Notes: generated by a model not told the origin, from the letters alone. Counted from the stretch's first letter, positions 13,416 through 25,834 are shown. The stretch is DNA of 64,000 nt from Eledone cirrhosa (GCA_964016885.1 OZ024742.1:3299775-3363774), one strand, 5' to 3'. Numbers and translations are program-made.

Positions 13416-13960
13416 GTATATAATTATAATATTGAATATTTAGTAACAACTCAGAATTACAAGAAATTGTGGCAAGGTGGTGCTACAGCGTGGCCGTAGT
13501 CTAAGTCGGAAATAAATGAAATAAATGAAATAATACATGGGTTAAATATTCGACTTTGATATTGTTTACAATAATTGCACAAATAATGTCCAAATATGGA
13601 AGAAAAATATCTTTATAAATATCTAGAACTGAGGACAAAATATAGCGAATGAAAGAAAGAAATAGTATGAAGAAAGGAAATGAAGTAAGGTGCCAGGTTT
13701 GTGTTCGGAAATTGGAAGAATAAGAAAGAAAAAATACTAAAACACAGAAGAAACTAAGATAGCATGTAAACATCGAATAAATATTCAATAACTTGGCATT
13801 CAACTGGAAAATATATCATTAACTCTCGTAGACCGTAACTTAAAATATAAAAATACACTAAAGTAAAATTAGTGATTGAAATGTGAGATGCGTTTGGTTA
13901 TAAAGGTAATTACACATCGTGACTTTCTAAGATATATTCCTAGATGACTTACATCATGTA
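13416..13960. other. AT-rich spacer
   Basis: A 100-codon minus frame (13501-13803) is phenylalanine/leucine-rich with no recognisable family and no splice context. Nothing else seen. Confidence 0.4.
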
Positions 13961-13963
13961 CAC

Positions 13964-13964
<1 letters not shown>

Positions 13965-13998
<34 letters not shown>

Positions 13999-14400
13999 TA
14001 TGTATACGTACATGCATATATGTATACAGACGTACAGTAGTATGTATATATATATACATACATGCACACATATATATATGTACGTATCGATTCGCCGAAC
14101 ATTTATTATAATGCTCGGTGTGTTTGTAAACAAACATCCCGAATTAAGCCGTACAATGTCTAGCAACCATCGTTGCTCATTTGTTCAACACTGACAAAGG
14201 AACGCTGTACTAGTTTCAAGCTTATTAGCTATCGTCAGCAACGTATACCTTCCTGTCAGATGGTTGAACACCGAGCATTATAATAAATGTTCGGTGAATC
14301 CATACGTACATATATATATGTGTGCATGTATGTATATATATATACATACTACTGTACGTCTGTATAAATATATGTATGTACGTATACATACTTATATTTA
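13965..14400. repeat. Foldback element copy 1 with TA-rich flanks
   Basis: The core at about 14095-14300 has inverted ends: GAACATTTATTATAATGCTC on the left and its complement GAGCATTATAATAAATGTTC on the right, both followed or preceded by (CG)GTG. Outside the core lie mirrored TA-rich segments containing TACTACTGTACGTCTGTATA or its complement. The interior includes 'acaatgtctagcaaccatcgttgc'-type sequence in antisense relation to the copies at 15200 and 16640. No ORF. It is a non-autonomous foldback family of unknown class. Confidence 0.75.
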
Positions 14401-14450
14401 AGTAACAGCCGTACTAAGTGTGAGAAATGAAATTTCGTTTCATTTTTTCC

Positions 14451-14452
<2 letters not shown>

Positions 14453-14505
<53 letters not shown>
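14453..14505. repeat. (TA)n microsatellite
   Basis: Uninterrupted TA run between foldback copy 1 and a long inverted repeat. Confidence 0.95.
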
Positions 14506-14510
<5 letters not shown>

Positions 14511-14631
14511 GTTTGTATATGTATAATAATGCCAAAACAATGCAGGTATGGACATAGAATAAAGAATGCAAATGCAAAAGATATTGTTGACAATTAGTCT
14601 TTTACCTTAGATTTATTTAAATGTCCTTAAT

Positions 14632-14656
14632 TTTCGAGATAATATCTCTTCTTCAG
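14632..14656 (-). ncRNA. Hammerhead-like core (CUGAAGA-hairpin-GAAA)
   Basis: On the minus strand CUGAAGA is followed by a 6-bp hairpin GAGAUA/UAUCUC and then GAAA. This matches the conserved core of hammerhead ribozymes around stem II. Stems I and III and the cleavage triplet were not established, so activity is unproven. Confidence 0.45.
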
Positions 14657-14773
14657 AGGGAAGTAAAGCTCTCAAACCAGTGTTCTAAATAGCTTGCCAA
14701 GTCATGCATGAGCCATGCATGAGCATGACTTGGCAAGTTATTTAGAACAGTGGTTTGAGAGCTTTACTTCCCT

Positions 14774-14798
14774 CTGAAGAAGCGATATTATCTCGAAA
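14774..14798 (+). ncRNA. Hammerhead-like core, partner copy
   Basis: Mirror copy of the core at 14632-14656. CUGAAGA and GAAA are kept but the hairpin has a G-to-C-type mismatch (GCGAUA opposite UAUCUC), so this copy is slightly degraded. Confidence 0.4.
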
Positions 14799-14964
14799 AT
14801 TAAGGACATTTAAATAAATCTAAGGTAAAAGACTAATTGTCAACAATATCTTTTGCATTTGCATTCTTTATTCTATGTCCATACCTGCATTGTTTTGGCT
14901 TTATTATACATATACAAACGTTTATACCTCATTACACAATGCTTCAAGTGAACTATAACCTCCT

Positions 14965-15085
<121 letters not shown>

Positions 15086-15099
15086 ATATATAAATATAA

Positions 15100-15604
15100 G
15101 TATGTATACGTACATACGTATATGTATACAGACGTACAGTAGTATGTATATATATATATACATACATGCACACATATATATATGTACGTATGGGTTTACC
15201 GAACATTTATTATAATGTTCGGTTTGTTTGTAATCAAACTGCCCGAATTAAGCCGTACAGTGTTCGGCAACCATCGTTGCCCTTTTGTTCAACACTGTCA
15301 TCAGCACCGTATACTTTCCTGTCAGTCGATTGAACGTTTGAAAGTATATACTTGTATGCATATTAACGGCTGAGCAGCCTAATTTTCATATTGAGTGAGT
15401 TAGTCGGCCGGGTGTACCGAAAACGATAATTGGAAAAATATACGGTGCTGATGACAGCTAATAAGCTAGAAACTAATTCATCGTTCCTTTGTCAGTGTTG
15501 AACAAAAGGGCAACGATGGTTGGCGAACACTGTACGGCTAATAATTCGGGCTGTTTGTTTACAAACAAACCGAGCATTATAATAAATGTTCGGTAAACCC
15601 ATAA

Positions 15605-15645
<41 letters not shown>

Positions 15646-15720
15646 CACGTATGTATATATATACATACTACTGTACGTCTGTATACATATATGTATGTAC
15701 GTATACATACTTACATTTAA
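15100..15720. repeat. Foldback element copy 2
   Basis: The core at about 15198-15597 begins CCGAACATTTATTATAATG and ends with the complement CATTATAATAAATGTTCGG. The outer arms are the same TACTACTGTACGTCTGTATA-containing TA-rich segments as copy 1. The interior is larger (about 400 bp) and itself partly palindromic ('caccgtata' against 'tatacggtg'). Confidence 0.75.
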
Positions 15721-15763
15721 GTATCACCCGTACTAAGAGTGAGAAATGAAATTTCATTTTTTG

Positions 15764-15970
15764 CATATATCACATAAGAAACGGAGCTCAAGGCACGATC
15801 AATGTAATGATCGAACCTGACTCTGAAATCGTACGGCCCTCAGATACGTCTCGATTCTTCGAAGCAGTGTTTCCGATCGTGCCTTGAGCTGGTTGCCAGA
15901 GAAACGATTGTAATATGTTTAATAATTGTTATTCGTCGCACCACTGATTCTATGTTTCTTATGTGATATT
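15764..15970. mobile_element. Small TIR element (MITE-like)
   Basis: A 205-bp segment with 16-bp perfect terminal inverted repeats ATATCACATAAGAAAC / GTTTCTTATGTGATAT and a second inner inverted pair GAGCTCAAGGCACGATC / GATCGTGCCTTGAGCT. No ORF. Flanking TA or TAT on both sides could be a short target duplication, but the TA-rich context makes this ambiguous. Confidence 0.65.
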
Positions 15971-16089
15971 ATACTCTGCTCTGTAAAAGCATCGAGTGCT
16001 CAAACGGCCTACCGCAAACGGATGTTTTAAGCATGCCACACCAACATTATATATATATATATTTGGATTTAATGCTCTGAAATAGCGAT

Positions 16090-16426
<337 letters not shown>

Positions 16427-16504
16427 ATTACCCATTCTACTACCCTAAGTATTCAGGACTATGGTGCGTTATTGTCCACCTGGTACCTTACACACCCTCT
16501 TTGT

Positions 16505-16539
<35 letters not shown>

Positions 16540-17290
16540 GTATACGTACATACATATATGTATACAGACGTACAGTAGTATGTATATATATACACACATG
16601 CACACATATATATATATATGCACGTATCGGTTTACCGAACATTTATTATAATGCTCCGTTTATTTGTTTGTAAACAAACAAACAGTCCGAATTAAGCCGT
16701 ACAGTTTAGGCATCCACGTCACCTCTTTGTTCAACACTGACACAGTGCATATATATATGTGTGCATGTGTGTATATATATACATACTACTGTACGTCTGT
16801 ATACATATATGTATGTACGTATACATACATACTTACATTTAAGTAAGTGCCGTACTAAGAATGAGAAATGAAATTTCGTTTCATTTTATTCCATTTATCG
16901 TTTTCGGTGTGCCCGGCCGACTGAACTCACTCGATATGCAAATTAGGCTGCTCAGCCGTTAATATGCATAAGGAAAGTATATACTTTCAGACGTCCAACC
17001 ATCTGGCAGGAAGGAATACGATGCTGACGATAGTTAATAAGCTTGAAACTTCTACATCGTTCCTGTGTCAGTGTTGAACAAAAAGGTGACGTGGTTGCCT
17101 AAACACTGTAATTCGGGCTGTTTGTTTGTTTACAAACAAACAAACGGAACATTATAATAAATGTTCGGTAAACCGATACGTGCATATATATATATGTGTA
17201 TATATATACATACTACTGTACGTTTGTATACATATATGTACGTATACATACATACTTACATTTAAGTAAGTGCCGTACTAAGAGTGAGAA
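16505..17290. repeat. Foldback element copy 3
   Basis: Same family as copies at 13965 and 15100. CCGAACATTTATTATAATGC near 16635 pairs with its complement near 17150-17170. The outer TA-rich arms contain the TACTACTGTACG motif in both orientations. Internal text such as 'gcccggccgactgaactcac' is also found inverted in copy 2. Confidence 0.75.
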
Positions 17291-17316
17291 ATGAAATTTT
17301 GTTTCCTTCTATTCCT

Positions 17317-17460
<144 letters not shown>

Positions 17461-17624
17461 TTTCACATTATTTTCATCTTACAAAGAGTTACGTCTTCCT
17501 TTCTCTATAAAGATGATAGTTGTCTATGTATGGATAAAATAAATATTCCATACTACTGTGTATTAAATGGTCCCGCATACTCTTGCGGTAACAAATACGA
17601 AAAACGCCTTCCATACATATATAT

Positions 17625-17690
17625 CTATATGTGTGTGTGTGCGCGCGCGTGGGGGGGGGGCGTGTGTGAATGTATGTGTGTTTGTGATCC
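17625..17690. repeat. GT/GC/G-run simple repeat
   Basis: TGTGTGTGCGCGCGCGTGGG followed by a G-run and TGTG. Short CpG-rich, potentially Z-DNA-prone tract. Confidence 0.8.
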
Positions 17691-17917
17691 TAGAAAGGTA
17701 AGACATTCAGTCACGGTTTTGGTTTGTAGGTTAGATTTTCATCAATACATTATAATTTAGAAAGACTACGTTACTATATATTTTGTATGCAAATAGATTA
17801 ATACTAAAGAGTAATGTTACTTTGCTCTTGATTTCAAACAAATATTGGAGCTGTTCTCTTTTACATAAACATTACATGAAGAAAATAGTTTTTTTTTATC
17901 TATGCATGGAAATATAC

Positions 17918-18003
17918 GCAAACACACACACACACACACACGCGCACACACACAACACACACGCACACACGCACACACACACACACACACACTCACACAC
18001 ATA
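17918..18003. repeat. (CA)n microsatellite
   Basis: CACACA run with CG interruptions. Confidence 0.9.
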
Positions 18004-18684
18004 TACCAAAAGCAGTAATATTGTATACGAAAAGCTTCTCTATAGTTTTTGTTTCTAGATGTTTTCTAAACGTCAGTAGTTTATCACATAAACCGTAAAA
18101 GAATAATTCGCAATATTTTTCGCAAAGCTTTTCGAAAGTATTAGTCATATATTACAGTATGTCATTGTCTATAACATAACACCCACTGAAGGAAAGCGAT
18201 AATTATGTATTTTATATATCTATCGTACCTCTTCGTAAGAATAGCTTTATGAATGATATATAACGTAGTAACTTTTCTATTATCACAATTGAAAAAAGGT
18301 GAGCAAATACACATCTTATGGTATATCCGACCTTAAGTAAAACACATTAACTTTCTTCTAACGAGTGCTTGCTCAGTGTCAGTAACTTATACATAAGATC
18401 ATTTTTTTCTTTAATTTTTACCCATGTGAGATATATAAAAAAAAAACTTACTTTAGTGTTGCAGGAGATGTCAACATGAATGGACCTGTTATTTTTATCT
18501 AAGACATTTTTTTCCAATTACAACCCACTCGTCACCTCAATAATCTTATTTCTCATTCTTTCTTCTGATGAAAGACTAGCGTCCGAAATTTTAAGACTAT
18601 CTTCCTGTTATTTCAAGCGTTAACCTAATATATTCCTTCCATATACTGTACCGATTGTGTTGTTATTTCTGTTTACCTTTTACA
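18004..18684. other. AT-rich spacer
   Basis: No coding frame, repeat family or RNA gene recognised. Confidence 0.5.
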
Positions 18685-18685
18685 T

Positions 18686-18740
<55 letters not shown>

Positions 18741-19090
18741 TTTTATATATACAATATTTATTTTATATATATATATATAATAATTATGTTCTTTCTCATA
18801 TATATATATATTTAGTTATATGTGTATATGTGTGTGTGTGTGTGTATGTACGTATGCATACGTATGTGTATGTATGTATGTGTGTGTAGGTATATATGTG
18901 TATGTGAGTATGTATGTATGTGTGTGTATATATGTGTGTATATATATATATATATTTTAGAGTTAAATAAGGTTCATATGAATTATCTAAGAATGAGTTT
19001 TACAAACATATATATGTCTGTGTTTGTATTTGTATGTATGTGTTTGTGATATGTATGTATATGTATGTGTATATTTGTATCGTTATGTAT

Positions 19091-19144
<54 letters not shown>

Positions 19145-19290
19145 GTGTGTATATATGTATATGTGAGTGTATGCGTATGTATTTGTGTGTGCGTATGTAT
19201 GTGTTTATGTATTTGTATATGTATATTTATGTGTGAGAGTGTTTGTATGTATTTATTTTTACGTATGTATGTGTACGTGCATTTGTGTGT
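18685..19290. repeat. Mixed CA/TA/TGTA simple-sequence region
   Basis: (CA)n, (TA)n and degenerate TGTATG/TGTGTA repeats. Open frames here (MCVC, YIYI type) are products of the dinucleotide pattern, not genes. Confidence 0.85.
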
Positions 19291-19724
19291 ATTGCTTACC
19301 ACGTGTGTTTGTACATTTATTTGTTGCCTGTATCGCTGTCAACATTATAATAGTCTTTATATTCATTTTTATGTTTTTTATTATATCTTTTTTCTTATAT
19401 TTATTTGTGTGTGTGAGTATGTAGAGGTGTGTGTATATATGTATGTGTATGTATGGATATGTTGATATTTATGTGTGGATGTATGTATGTGTATGTATAT
19501 ATATACACATATATATGTGTGTGTTTGCATGTGTGTTTTTATTTTATTTTTTCTTTCCTTCTTCCTTTTCCAGCCTCACTTTCATATAGATTGCATTTTT
19601 GTTTTTAAAATCCAACGTCAATAAATACTCCAGGATTTTTTCATTCTGATGATTGAAAGCTACATTTTTTTGCTTTTAAGAAACCACTGGTAAATGAAAT
19701 AATTGCCTTATGTTGTTTATTACA

Positions 19725-19725
<1 letters not shown>
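19291..19725. other. T-rich spacer
   Basis: Degenerate TGTA and T-rich DNA continuing from the simple repeat. No gene seen. Confidence 0.5.

Positions 19726-19799
<74 letters not shown>
19726..19799. repeat. (TA)n microsatellite
   Basis: Pure TA tract. Confidence 0.95.
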
Positions 19800-19807
<8 letters not shown>

Positions 19808-19941
19808 GTAGATAAATCTACCAAAAAGTACGGTAGTGTCCAATCCGTATGAAGAACTCAATGTAATCCGAATATCATGAAAAGAGAAGATGTATTCAAA
19901 AAATTTTTTCGGTGAAAATTAACGGAAAACAGAGTTAAGAT
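19808..19941 (-). mobile_element. Outer tail of the PLE foldback family
   Basis: The text 'aatccgtatgaagaactcaa' onward is the complement of 50420-50540, the outer end of the foldback at 46491-49915. It therefore belongs to the same element. Confidence 0.75.
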
Positions 19942-20843
19942 AAATTAATAAAATAATGAATAAACAAAGAAATAGTTCCTTATATTAAAAAATTCATCAT
20001 TTTACGATCGTTTCTAGGATATATATGTTAGTGTTGGTATGCATATCCTATAGATCTATGTAAAATTTTTACAAACTATCAGAGGGAATATACATACCTA
20101 CACATATATATGCTGTCTTCAGAAATAATGATATTTGTTTATTGAAAAAACCAACAAAGATTTAATACAATAGGTCTGTTTGGGAACAGGTTTTGAATTG
20201 ACCAATAGAAAGATAGTGAAGGTCAAGATAGTAATATAGTAGTAAAAGAACCTTAATTTATGGGTAGAGGAAGGTAGATTTCAGTTTTGGATGGAAAGAA
20301 TATTATGAATGAAAGATTATTTTAGGGATGAGAATAGGTCATATGCTGACCTCAGAAATAATTATATTTGTTCATTGAATAAACCAACAAAGATTTAATA
20401 TAGTAGGTCTGTTTGGGAACAGGTTTTGAATTAACCAAAAGAAAGGTAATAATTGGCCAAATGGTAAAATAGTAGTAATTGAAGTTTATTTTAGGGGTAG
20501 AAGAAGGCAGATTTCAGTTTTGAATGGAAGGAGTATGAAGAATGAAAAGGTTATTTTAGGGGTGAAAATAGGTCAGGTCAGTAAAAGGTAACACGAAAAG
20601 TTGCTGTTATAAAAGAATAATGCCAATGTAAATATCTAAGGAGACTAAAATGTTACGATAAAAGTGTTAGTGAAGAAAATATATATGGAATTTACATCTA
20701 TGAAAAGAATATAAATTAATTTAATTGATGGGTATATTTATATTGATAAAATTATATTAATGCATATAGATATGATAAATAAGAGTTAGATGTAATTGAA
20801 GAGTGCTGTTAAAGACGAGGTGAAATTAAAAAAATATAAAAAA

Positions 20844-20882
<39 letters not shown>

Positions 20883-20976
20883 TTGGGGGGGGGTTAAATT
20901 TATTAGTGAGATATAATAAATATATAGAGATTTCAAGGAACATAGAATCATAACCTGAAATTAAAACATTATATAC

Positions 20977-21118
20977 GGAGGCACATGGCTTAGTGGTTAG
21001 AGCATTGGCCTTGCAATCGTAAGGGTGTGAGTTCAATTCTCAGACCGGGCGATGTGTTGTTTCCTTGAGCAAGGCACTTTATTTCACATTGCTCCAGTTT
21101 AATCAGCTGTAGAAATTA
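20977..21118 (+). mobile_element. tRNA-Ala-like SINE in left foldback arm
   Basis: The head resembles a tRNA: A-box TGGCTTAGTGGTTAGAGCA, an anticodon-loop-like CTTGCAATC, and B-box GAGTTCAATTC. It continues with GAGCAAGGCACTTTATTTCA, a SINE body. It is not a tRNA gene because the acceptor ends do not close and the body continues. Confidence 0.75.
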
Positions 21119-21339
21119 TAGTTTTTATATTAATTTCTAAAATGTATATTAATTAGGTTTATAATATTTAAAGGTTTTTCTCAGTTTATGATTACACGAT
21201 ATTATTAATTCCTGTCGCTATTATTAATATTCTACTACTGATGAACTACATAATTTTACTTTCCTTCTTACAACTATCTTTTCCTAAAATTGATACCATT
21301 AAGTAAACATATATCATCATTTCAATCATCATCATTTCA

Positions 21340-21522
21340 TTTTACGTCCACTTTTCCCTGCTTGCAAGGGTGGGACGGGAACTGATTCTGGCTTGATTTC
21401 TACAGCTGGATGCCCTTCCTAACACCAACCTCATTTACAGTGACTGCTGGGTGCGTTTTTGCCGTGGCACCTCCACGACCACTTTGCAGTGGAATGATAG
21501 GGACCCCAGTCCCTATCATCTC
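21340..21522. mobile_element. SINE-like fragment
   Basis: Contains GCTGGATGCCCTTCCTAACA followed by CCAACC, a conserved string in molluscan tRNA-derived SINEs, and sits in the spacer of the foldback. Boundaries uncertain. Confidence 0.5.
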
Positions 21523-21662
21523 ATTTCTACAGCTGATTAAACTGGAGCAATGTGAAATAAAGTGCCTTGCTCAAGGAAACAACACATCGCCCGGTCTGAG
21601 AATTGAACTCACAACCTTTCGATTGCAAGGCCAATGCTCTAACCACTAAGCCATGTGCCTCC
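21523..21662 (-). mobile_element. tRNA-Ala-like SINE in right foldback arm
   Basis: Complement of 20977-21118 with few substitutions. Its presence in both arms shows it was in place before the inversion-duplication. Confidence 0.75.
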
Positions 21663-21757
21663 ATATATAATGTTTTAATTTCAGGTTATGATTCTATGTT
21701 CCTTGAAATCTCTATATATTTATTATTTCTCACTAATAAATTTACCCCCCCCCCCAA

Positions 21758-21788
<31 letters not shown>

Positions 21789-22687
21789 TCTTTTTATGTT
21801 TTTTTAATTTCCCCTCGTCTTTAACAGCACTCTTCAATTACATCTAACTCTTATTTATCATATCTATATGCATTAATATAATTTTATCAATGTAAATATA
21901 CCCATCAATTAAATTAATTTATATTCTTTTCATAGATGTAAATTCCATATATATTTTCTTCACTAACACTTTTAGCGTAAAATTTTAGTCTTCTTAGATA
22001 TTTACATTGGCATTATTCTTTTATAACAGCAACTTTTCGTGTTACCTTTTACTGACCTGACCTATTTTCACCCCTAAAATAACCTTTTCATTCTTCATAC
22101 TCCTTCCATTCAAAACTGAAATCTGCCTTCTTCTACCCCTAAAATAAACTTCAATTACTACTATTTTACCATTTGGCCAATTATTACCTTTCTTTTGGTT
22201 AATTCAAAACCTGTTCCCAAACAGACCTACTATATTAAATCTTTGTTGGTTTATTCAATGAACAAATATAATTATTTCTGAGGTCAGCATATGACCTATT
22301 CTCATCCCTAAAATAATCTTTCATTCATAATATTCTTTCCATCCAAAACTGAAATCTACCTTCCTCTACCCATAAATTAAGGTTCTTTTACTACTATATT
22401 ACTATCTTGACCTTCACTATCTTTCTATTGGTCAATTCAAAACCTGTTCCCAAACAGACCTATTGTATTAAATCTTTGTTGGTTTTTTCAATAAACAAAT
22501 ATCATTATTTCTGAAGACAGCATATATATGTGTAGGTATGTATATTCCCTCTGATAGTTTGTAAAAATTTTACATAGATCTATAGGATATGCATACCAAC
22601 ACTAACATATATATCCTAGAAACGATCGTAAAATGATGAATTTTTTAATATAAGGAACTGTTTCTTTGTTTATTCATTATTTTATTA

Positions 22688-22690
<3 letters not shown>

Positions 22691-22768
<78 letters not shown>
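22691..22768. repeat. (TA)n microsatellite
   Basis: Pure TA tract at the outer edge of the foldback. Confidence 0.95.
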
Positions 22769-22769
<1 letters not shown>

Positions 22770-23363
22770 TGACGAGGGACTAATTTTATCATATGAAACC
22801 GATGTGCAACCACACAGTATTCTTCTTTCTTCTCATGTTTTTTTATACATATTTACCTCGGCTGCGTTTGTCTGTTTCTCTCTTACTGCTTCCCCGTTCT
22901 CTCTCTTGCACTCACCTTCTTTCGCCCCCTCTGTCAGTTACACTTTCTCTCGACTGACCTCTTCATCGCACTTCCACTCACTCACTCTCTGTTCCTCCCC
23001 TTCTCACTTCCTCCCGTTTGGCTAGTAGTGGGGTCTCTTCTTGCTCACATTTCACTCATGTCGGACGGTCTGTATCTTGATCGCTCATGAAATCCACCCA
23101 GCTTATGCTGACCGGATTACCATGTTGCTTGTTTATTTTCCTATCTTCGGTTTGCTTTTATCCTTCTATGTTGTTTACTTGTCTCACTCGCTTTACGCGA
23201 TTTACTTGTCCCAATAGCTTTTTTTAGTTATTGCTCGCACCAACCTGAGGTATATGATTTTTAATGTGATGAAATACCAATGATGGTTGGCAAATCACTG
23301 ACGAGGGACTAATTTTATCATATGAAACCCATGTGCAACCACGCAGTATTCTTCTTTCTTCTC

Positions 23364-23370
<7 letters not shown>
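22769..23370 (+). mobile_element. PLE-type terminus with direct repeats
   Basis: The segment beginning CTGACGAGGGACTAATTTTA, then CATATGAAACC, occurs at 22769 and again at 23297, each followed by 'tattcttctttcttctcatg'. The copies are about 527 bp apart. The middle contains TTATTGCTCGCACCAACCTG, shared with the inverted repeat at 38805-39855. This resembles the duplicated terminal (pseudo-LTR) arrangement of PLEs; CTGACGA and GAAA also echo a hammerhead core, but no stem II pairing is visible. No ORF. Confidence 0.55.

Positions 23371-23420
<50 letters not shown>
23371..23420. repeat. (TA)n microsatellite
   Basis: Pure TA tract. Confidence 0.95.
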
Positions 23421-23425
<5 letters not shown>

Positions 23426-23639
23426 TGACGGCCGTATGTATGTAACAAACCTTTCGCCAAACGTCTGGACCAAACAGCACCAAATTTGCACCATAGATGA
23501 CTTTTTCCAAGTAAAAAAGTGAGGGTATTTTTGTCTACTGAATTTTGTTAAAAGATTAAACACATTATTTAAATATTCACTTCTTTAAAATTTCAAGTGT
23601 CAACACTTCCGGTTATACGACATTCCTCACTTTTTCTTA

Positions 23640-23880
23640 TGACGTCGCACCACATTCCCCTCTTTTTCTTAGTCTGTCTTTTTAGATAGATACATAGCTA
23701 TAACGTAGTGCCCTTATAATATGTCTCTGCATGTCTGGCTGTCTGCATTAGATAATGTTTTTCGAAATATTTACTGCTGCGTTCACAGATTAATTTTTTT
23801 AGTTTCAGAAGATCCCGTTAAGAGTGAAAGCCTTTGCCTAAATTTTAATCTGTTATTTTAATATTCGTGTGCAGATATTT
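23640..23880 (+). mobile_element. 3' terminal fragment of the YRDD PLE
   Basis: Matches the 3' end of the element at 40557-42770: CAGAAGATCCCGTTAAGAGT here against CAGGAGATCCCGTTAAGGGT at 42660, both followed by GAAAGC and then TTTAATCTGTTATTTTAAT. A short solo terminus. Confidence 0.65.
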
Positions 23881-23936
23881 TTGCATACACAAAAACAAAA
23901 ACCTATTTATTTCACGAAAGCACAGATGGCTTATCG

Positions 23937-24320
23937 TTATTGTTACTGTTCGAGGTTAGAGGACAACAGTCTTTCCAAGATCTGAGAACCATCAATGGCC
24001 ATCAATGTTCCACTTATCGTTTGGCTTGCCAGATGCGTGGTATGTTACACGAGGACAGCCATTGGCATCTCACCCGAGAAAGTCTAGCTGAGGACATCCT
24101 CCACCGCACACGCAGACACAATCCAAACGTAACATAAGATGTCGTTTTCAATGAGGCGCTCATTTGTCTTGAAAACAATGGCCTGGAGAGTGGTGGTAGA
24201 CCTCTAAGTCACTACAGCTTATCTGCTCCTGACAGGAGTGTCCAGAGGTCAACGTCTACAGAGCTTCTCCGCGAGACGAGCTACGAAATCAGTGATTCTC
24301 CCATGCTCAATTGTATGTAG
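23937..24320 (+). pseudogene. Helitron helicase fragment (broken)
   Basis: One frame reads FEVRGQQSFQDLRTINGHQC, then STYRLACQMRGMLHEDSHWH, then AEDILHRTRRHNPNV, stop, DVVFNEALICLE and LLRETSYEIS. The strings FQDLRTINGHQC, A-C-x-M-R-G-M-L-H-E-D and VVFNEALI are characteristic of the PIF1-like helicase part of animal Helitron transposases, a rolling-circle DNA transposon enzyme. It is a remnant: a TAA interrupts the frame at 24135, a stretch appears deleted between HWHLT and RESLAEDIL, and neither Walker motifs nor a Rep nuclease is present. The family was recognised from memory of typical sequences, not by search. Confidence 0.72.
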
Positions 24321-24617
24321 GATGCTCTAGGGTGAGCTCGCCAAACAATCTCTTCATCTTTGCTCCGGAGGGCCGAACAAAAAATATTGTATACTCTGAG
24401 GCTCTAACAATGTAATTTAAATAGTTTCTGTTACTTGGAATTTCCATTATGGTTATACAAATTATTGTTTGTTAAAAAATGTGTTCTATGTTCAGCCTTT
24501 ATTGTTGTAACTATCAATTTTCTTTAACGTACTGGCTGCTGAACTGGGGAATCCTAAAAACTATTCAAACCCAACATCAGAGCATTTAAAACCCAAACAA
24601 CCCTCCACTCCAACCTC
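24321..24617. other. Spacer after Helitron remnant
   Basis: AT-rich text with no recognised feature. Confidence 0.45.
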
Positions 24618-25010
24618 GCAGACTTGAGAGATGTGACAGTGTTCATAGGACAGTGAACCAGTGGTATCTGAGGGACGAGCTGCTAGAAATGGCAGCCCAA
24701 AACCACTCAAAGAGACGTGCTCAACCAAACAGAGAGAGAGGAAAGACTGTTATAAGAAGCGAAATGTCAAGATAAATTAACGGAGCCATAGGCTCTCGTT
24801 ATTCCCTGTAAATTATGTGCTCAAATGAAAAGGAATCCTGAGCTCTTTAAAATACACTTAGAAAGGGTAACACGCTCCTTATAACAGTCTTTACTCTCTC
24901 TCTGTTTGGTTGAGCACGTCTCTTTGAGTGGTTTTGGGCTGCCATTTCTAGCAGCTCGTCTCTCAGATACCACTGGTTCACTGTCCTATGCACGCTGTCA
25001 CATCTCTCTG
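24618..25010. repeat. Inverted repeat, arms about 140 bp
   Basis: Left arm 24618-24760 and right arm 24880-25010 are complements (GTGGTATCTGAGGGACGAGC against GCTCGTCTCTCAGATACCAC). A 76-codon minus frame (24847-25077) covers the right arm; the left arm encodes the same peptide on plus. No family recognised, so I do not call it a gene. Confidence 0.8.
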
Positions 25011-25199
25011 CCGCGTGTTGCAGGACTGTTATCTTATATTTTCTTAGAGTTGTCTGGAATGTATCTACTTTACACACGCTGATGACCCATAGGCGCTTCC
25101 ATTTCAGTCAACAACTTCCTGGCGAAACAGATCTCTTTGGATTTGTATGTGTGTGTTATATAGTTATAGAGGTGCGTATATACATTTTAATTTATATTT

Positions 25200-25834
<635 letters not shown>

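Larger units (their letters stand above)
14508..14925. repeat. Long inverted repeat with hammerhead-like cores
   Basis: The arms, about 195-205 bp, are near-identical complements (14508-14705 and 14721-14925) separated by a short ATGCATGAGC-containing centre. Each arm contains CTGAAGA, a hairpin, then GAAA (minus strand at 14632-14656, plus strand at 14774-14798). The structure looks like two copies of a retroelement 3' end joined tail to tail. No ORF. Confidence 0.85.
19942..22690. mobile_element. Large foldback (about 1.17-kb arms) of a PLE 3' region
   Basis: The left arm (19942-21118) and right arm (21523-22690) are near-perfect complements. Both contain the strings 'aaacagacctactatatt', 'gaggtcagcatatgaccta', a G8/C8-type run followed by TAATTATATA, and a terminal tRNA-derived SINE. 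The spacer (21119-21522) holds the PLE 3' UTR string 'ggtttttctcagtttatgat', also found at 47420. Comparison with 48702-50540 shows this is the 3' non-coding part of that class B PLE, duplicated in inverse orientation. No coding capacity remains. Confidence 0.85.

Noticed and set aside
20977..21050. Possible tRNA-Ala gene
   Set aside because: A- and B-box-like text is present, but the acceptor stem does not close, and the sequence continues into a SINE body found in several other places.
24847..25077. 76-codon frame duplicated in an inverted repeat
   Set aside because: Present in both arms only because the DNA is duplicated; no recognised family and no evidence of selection visible.
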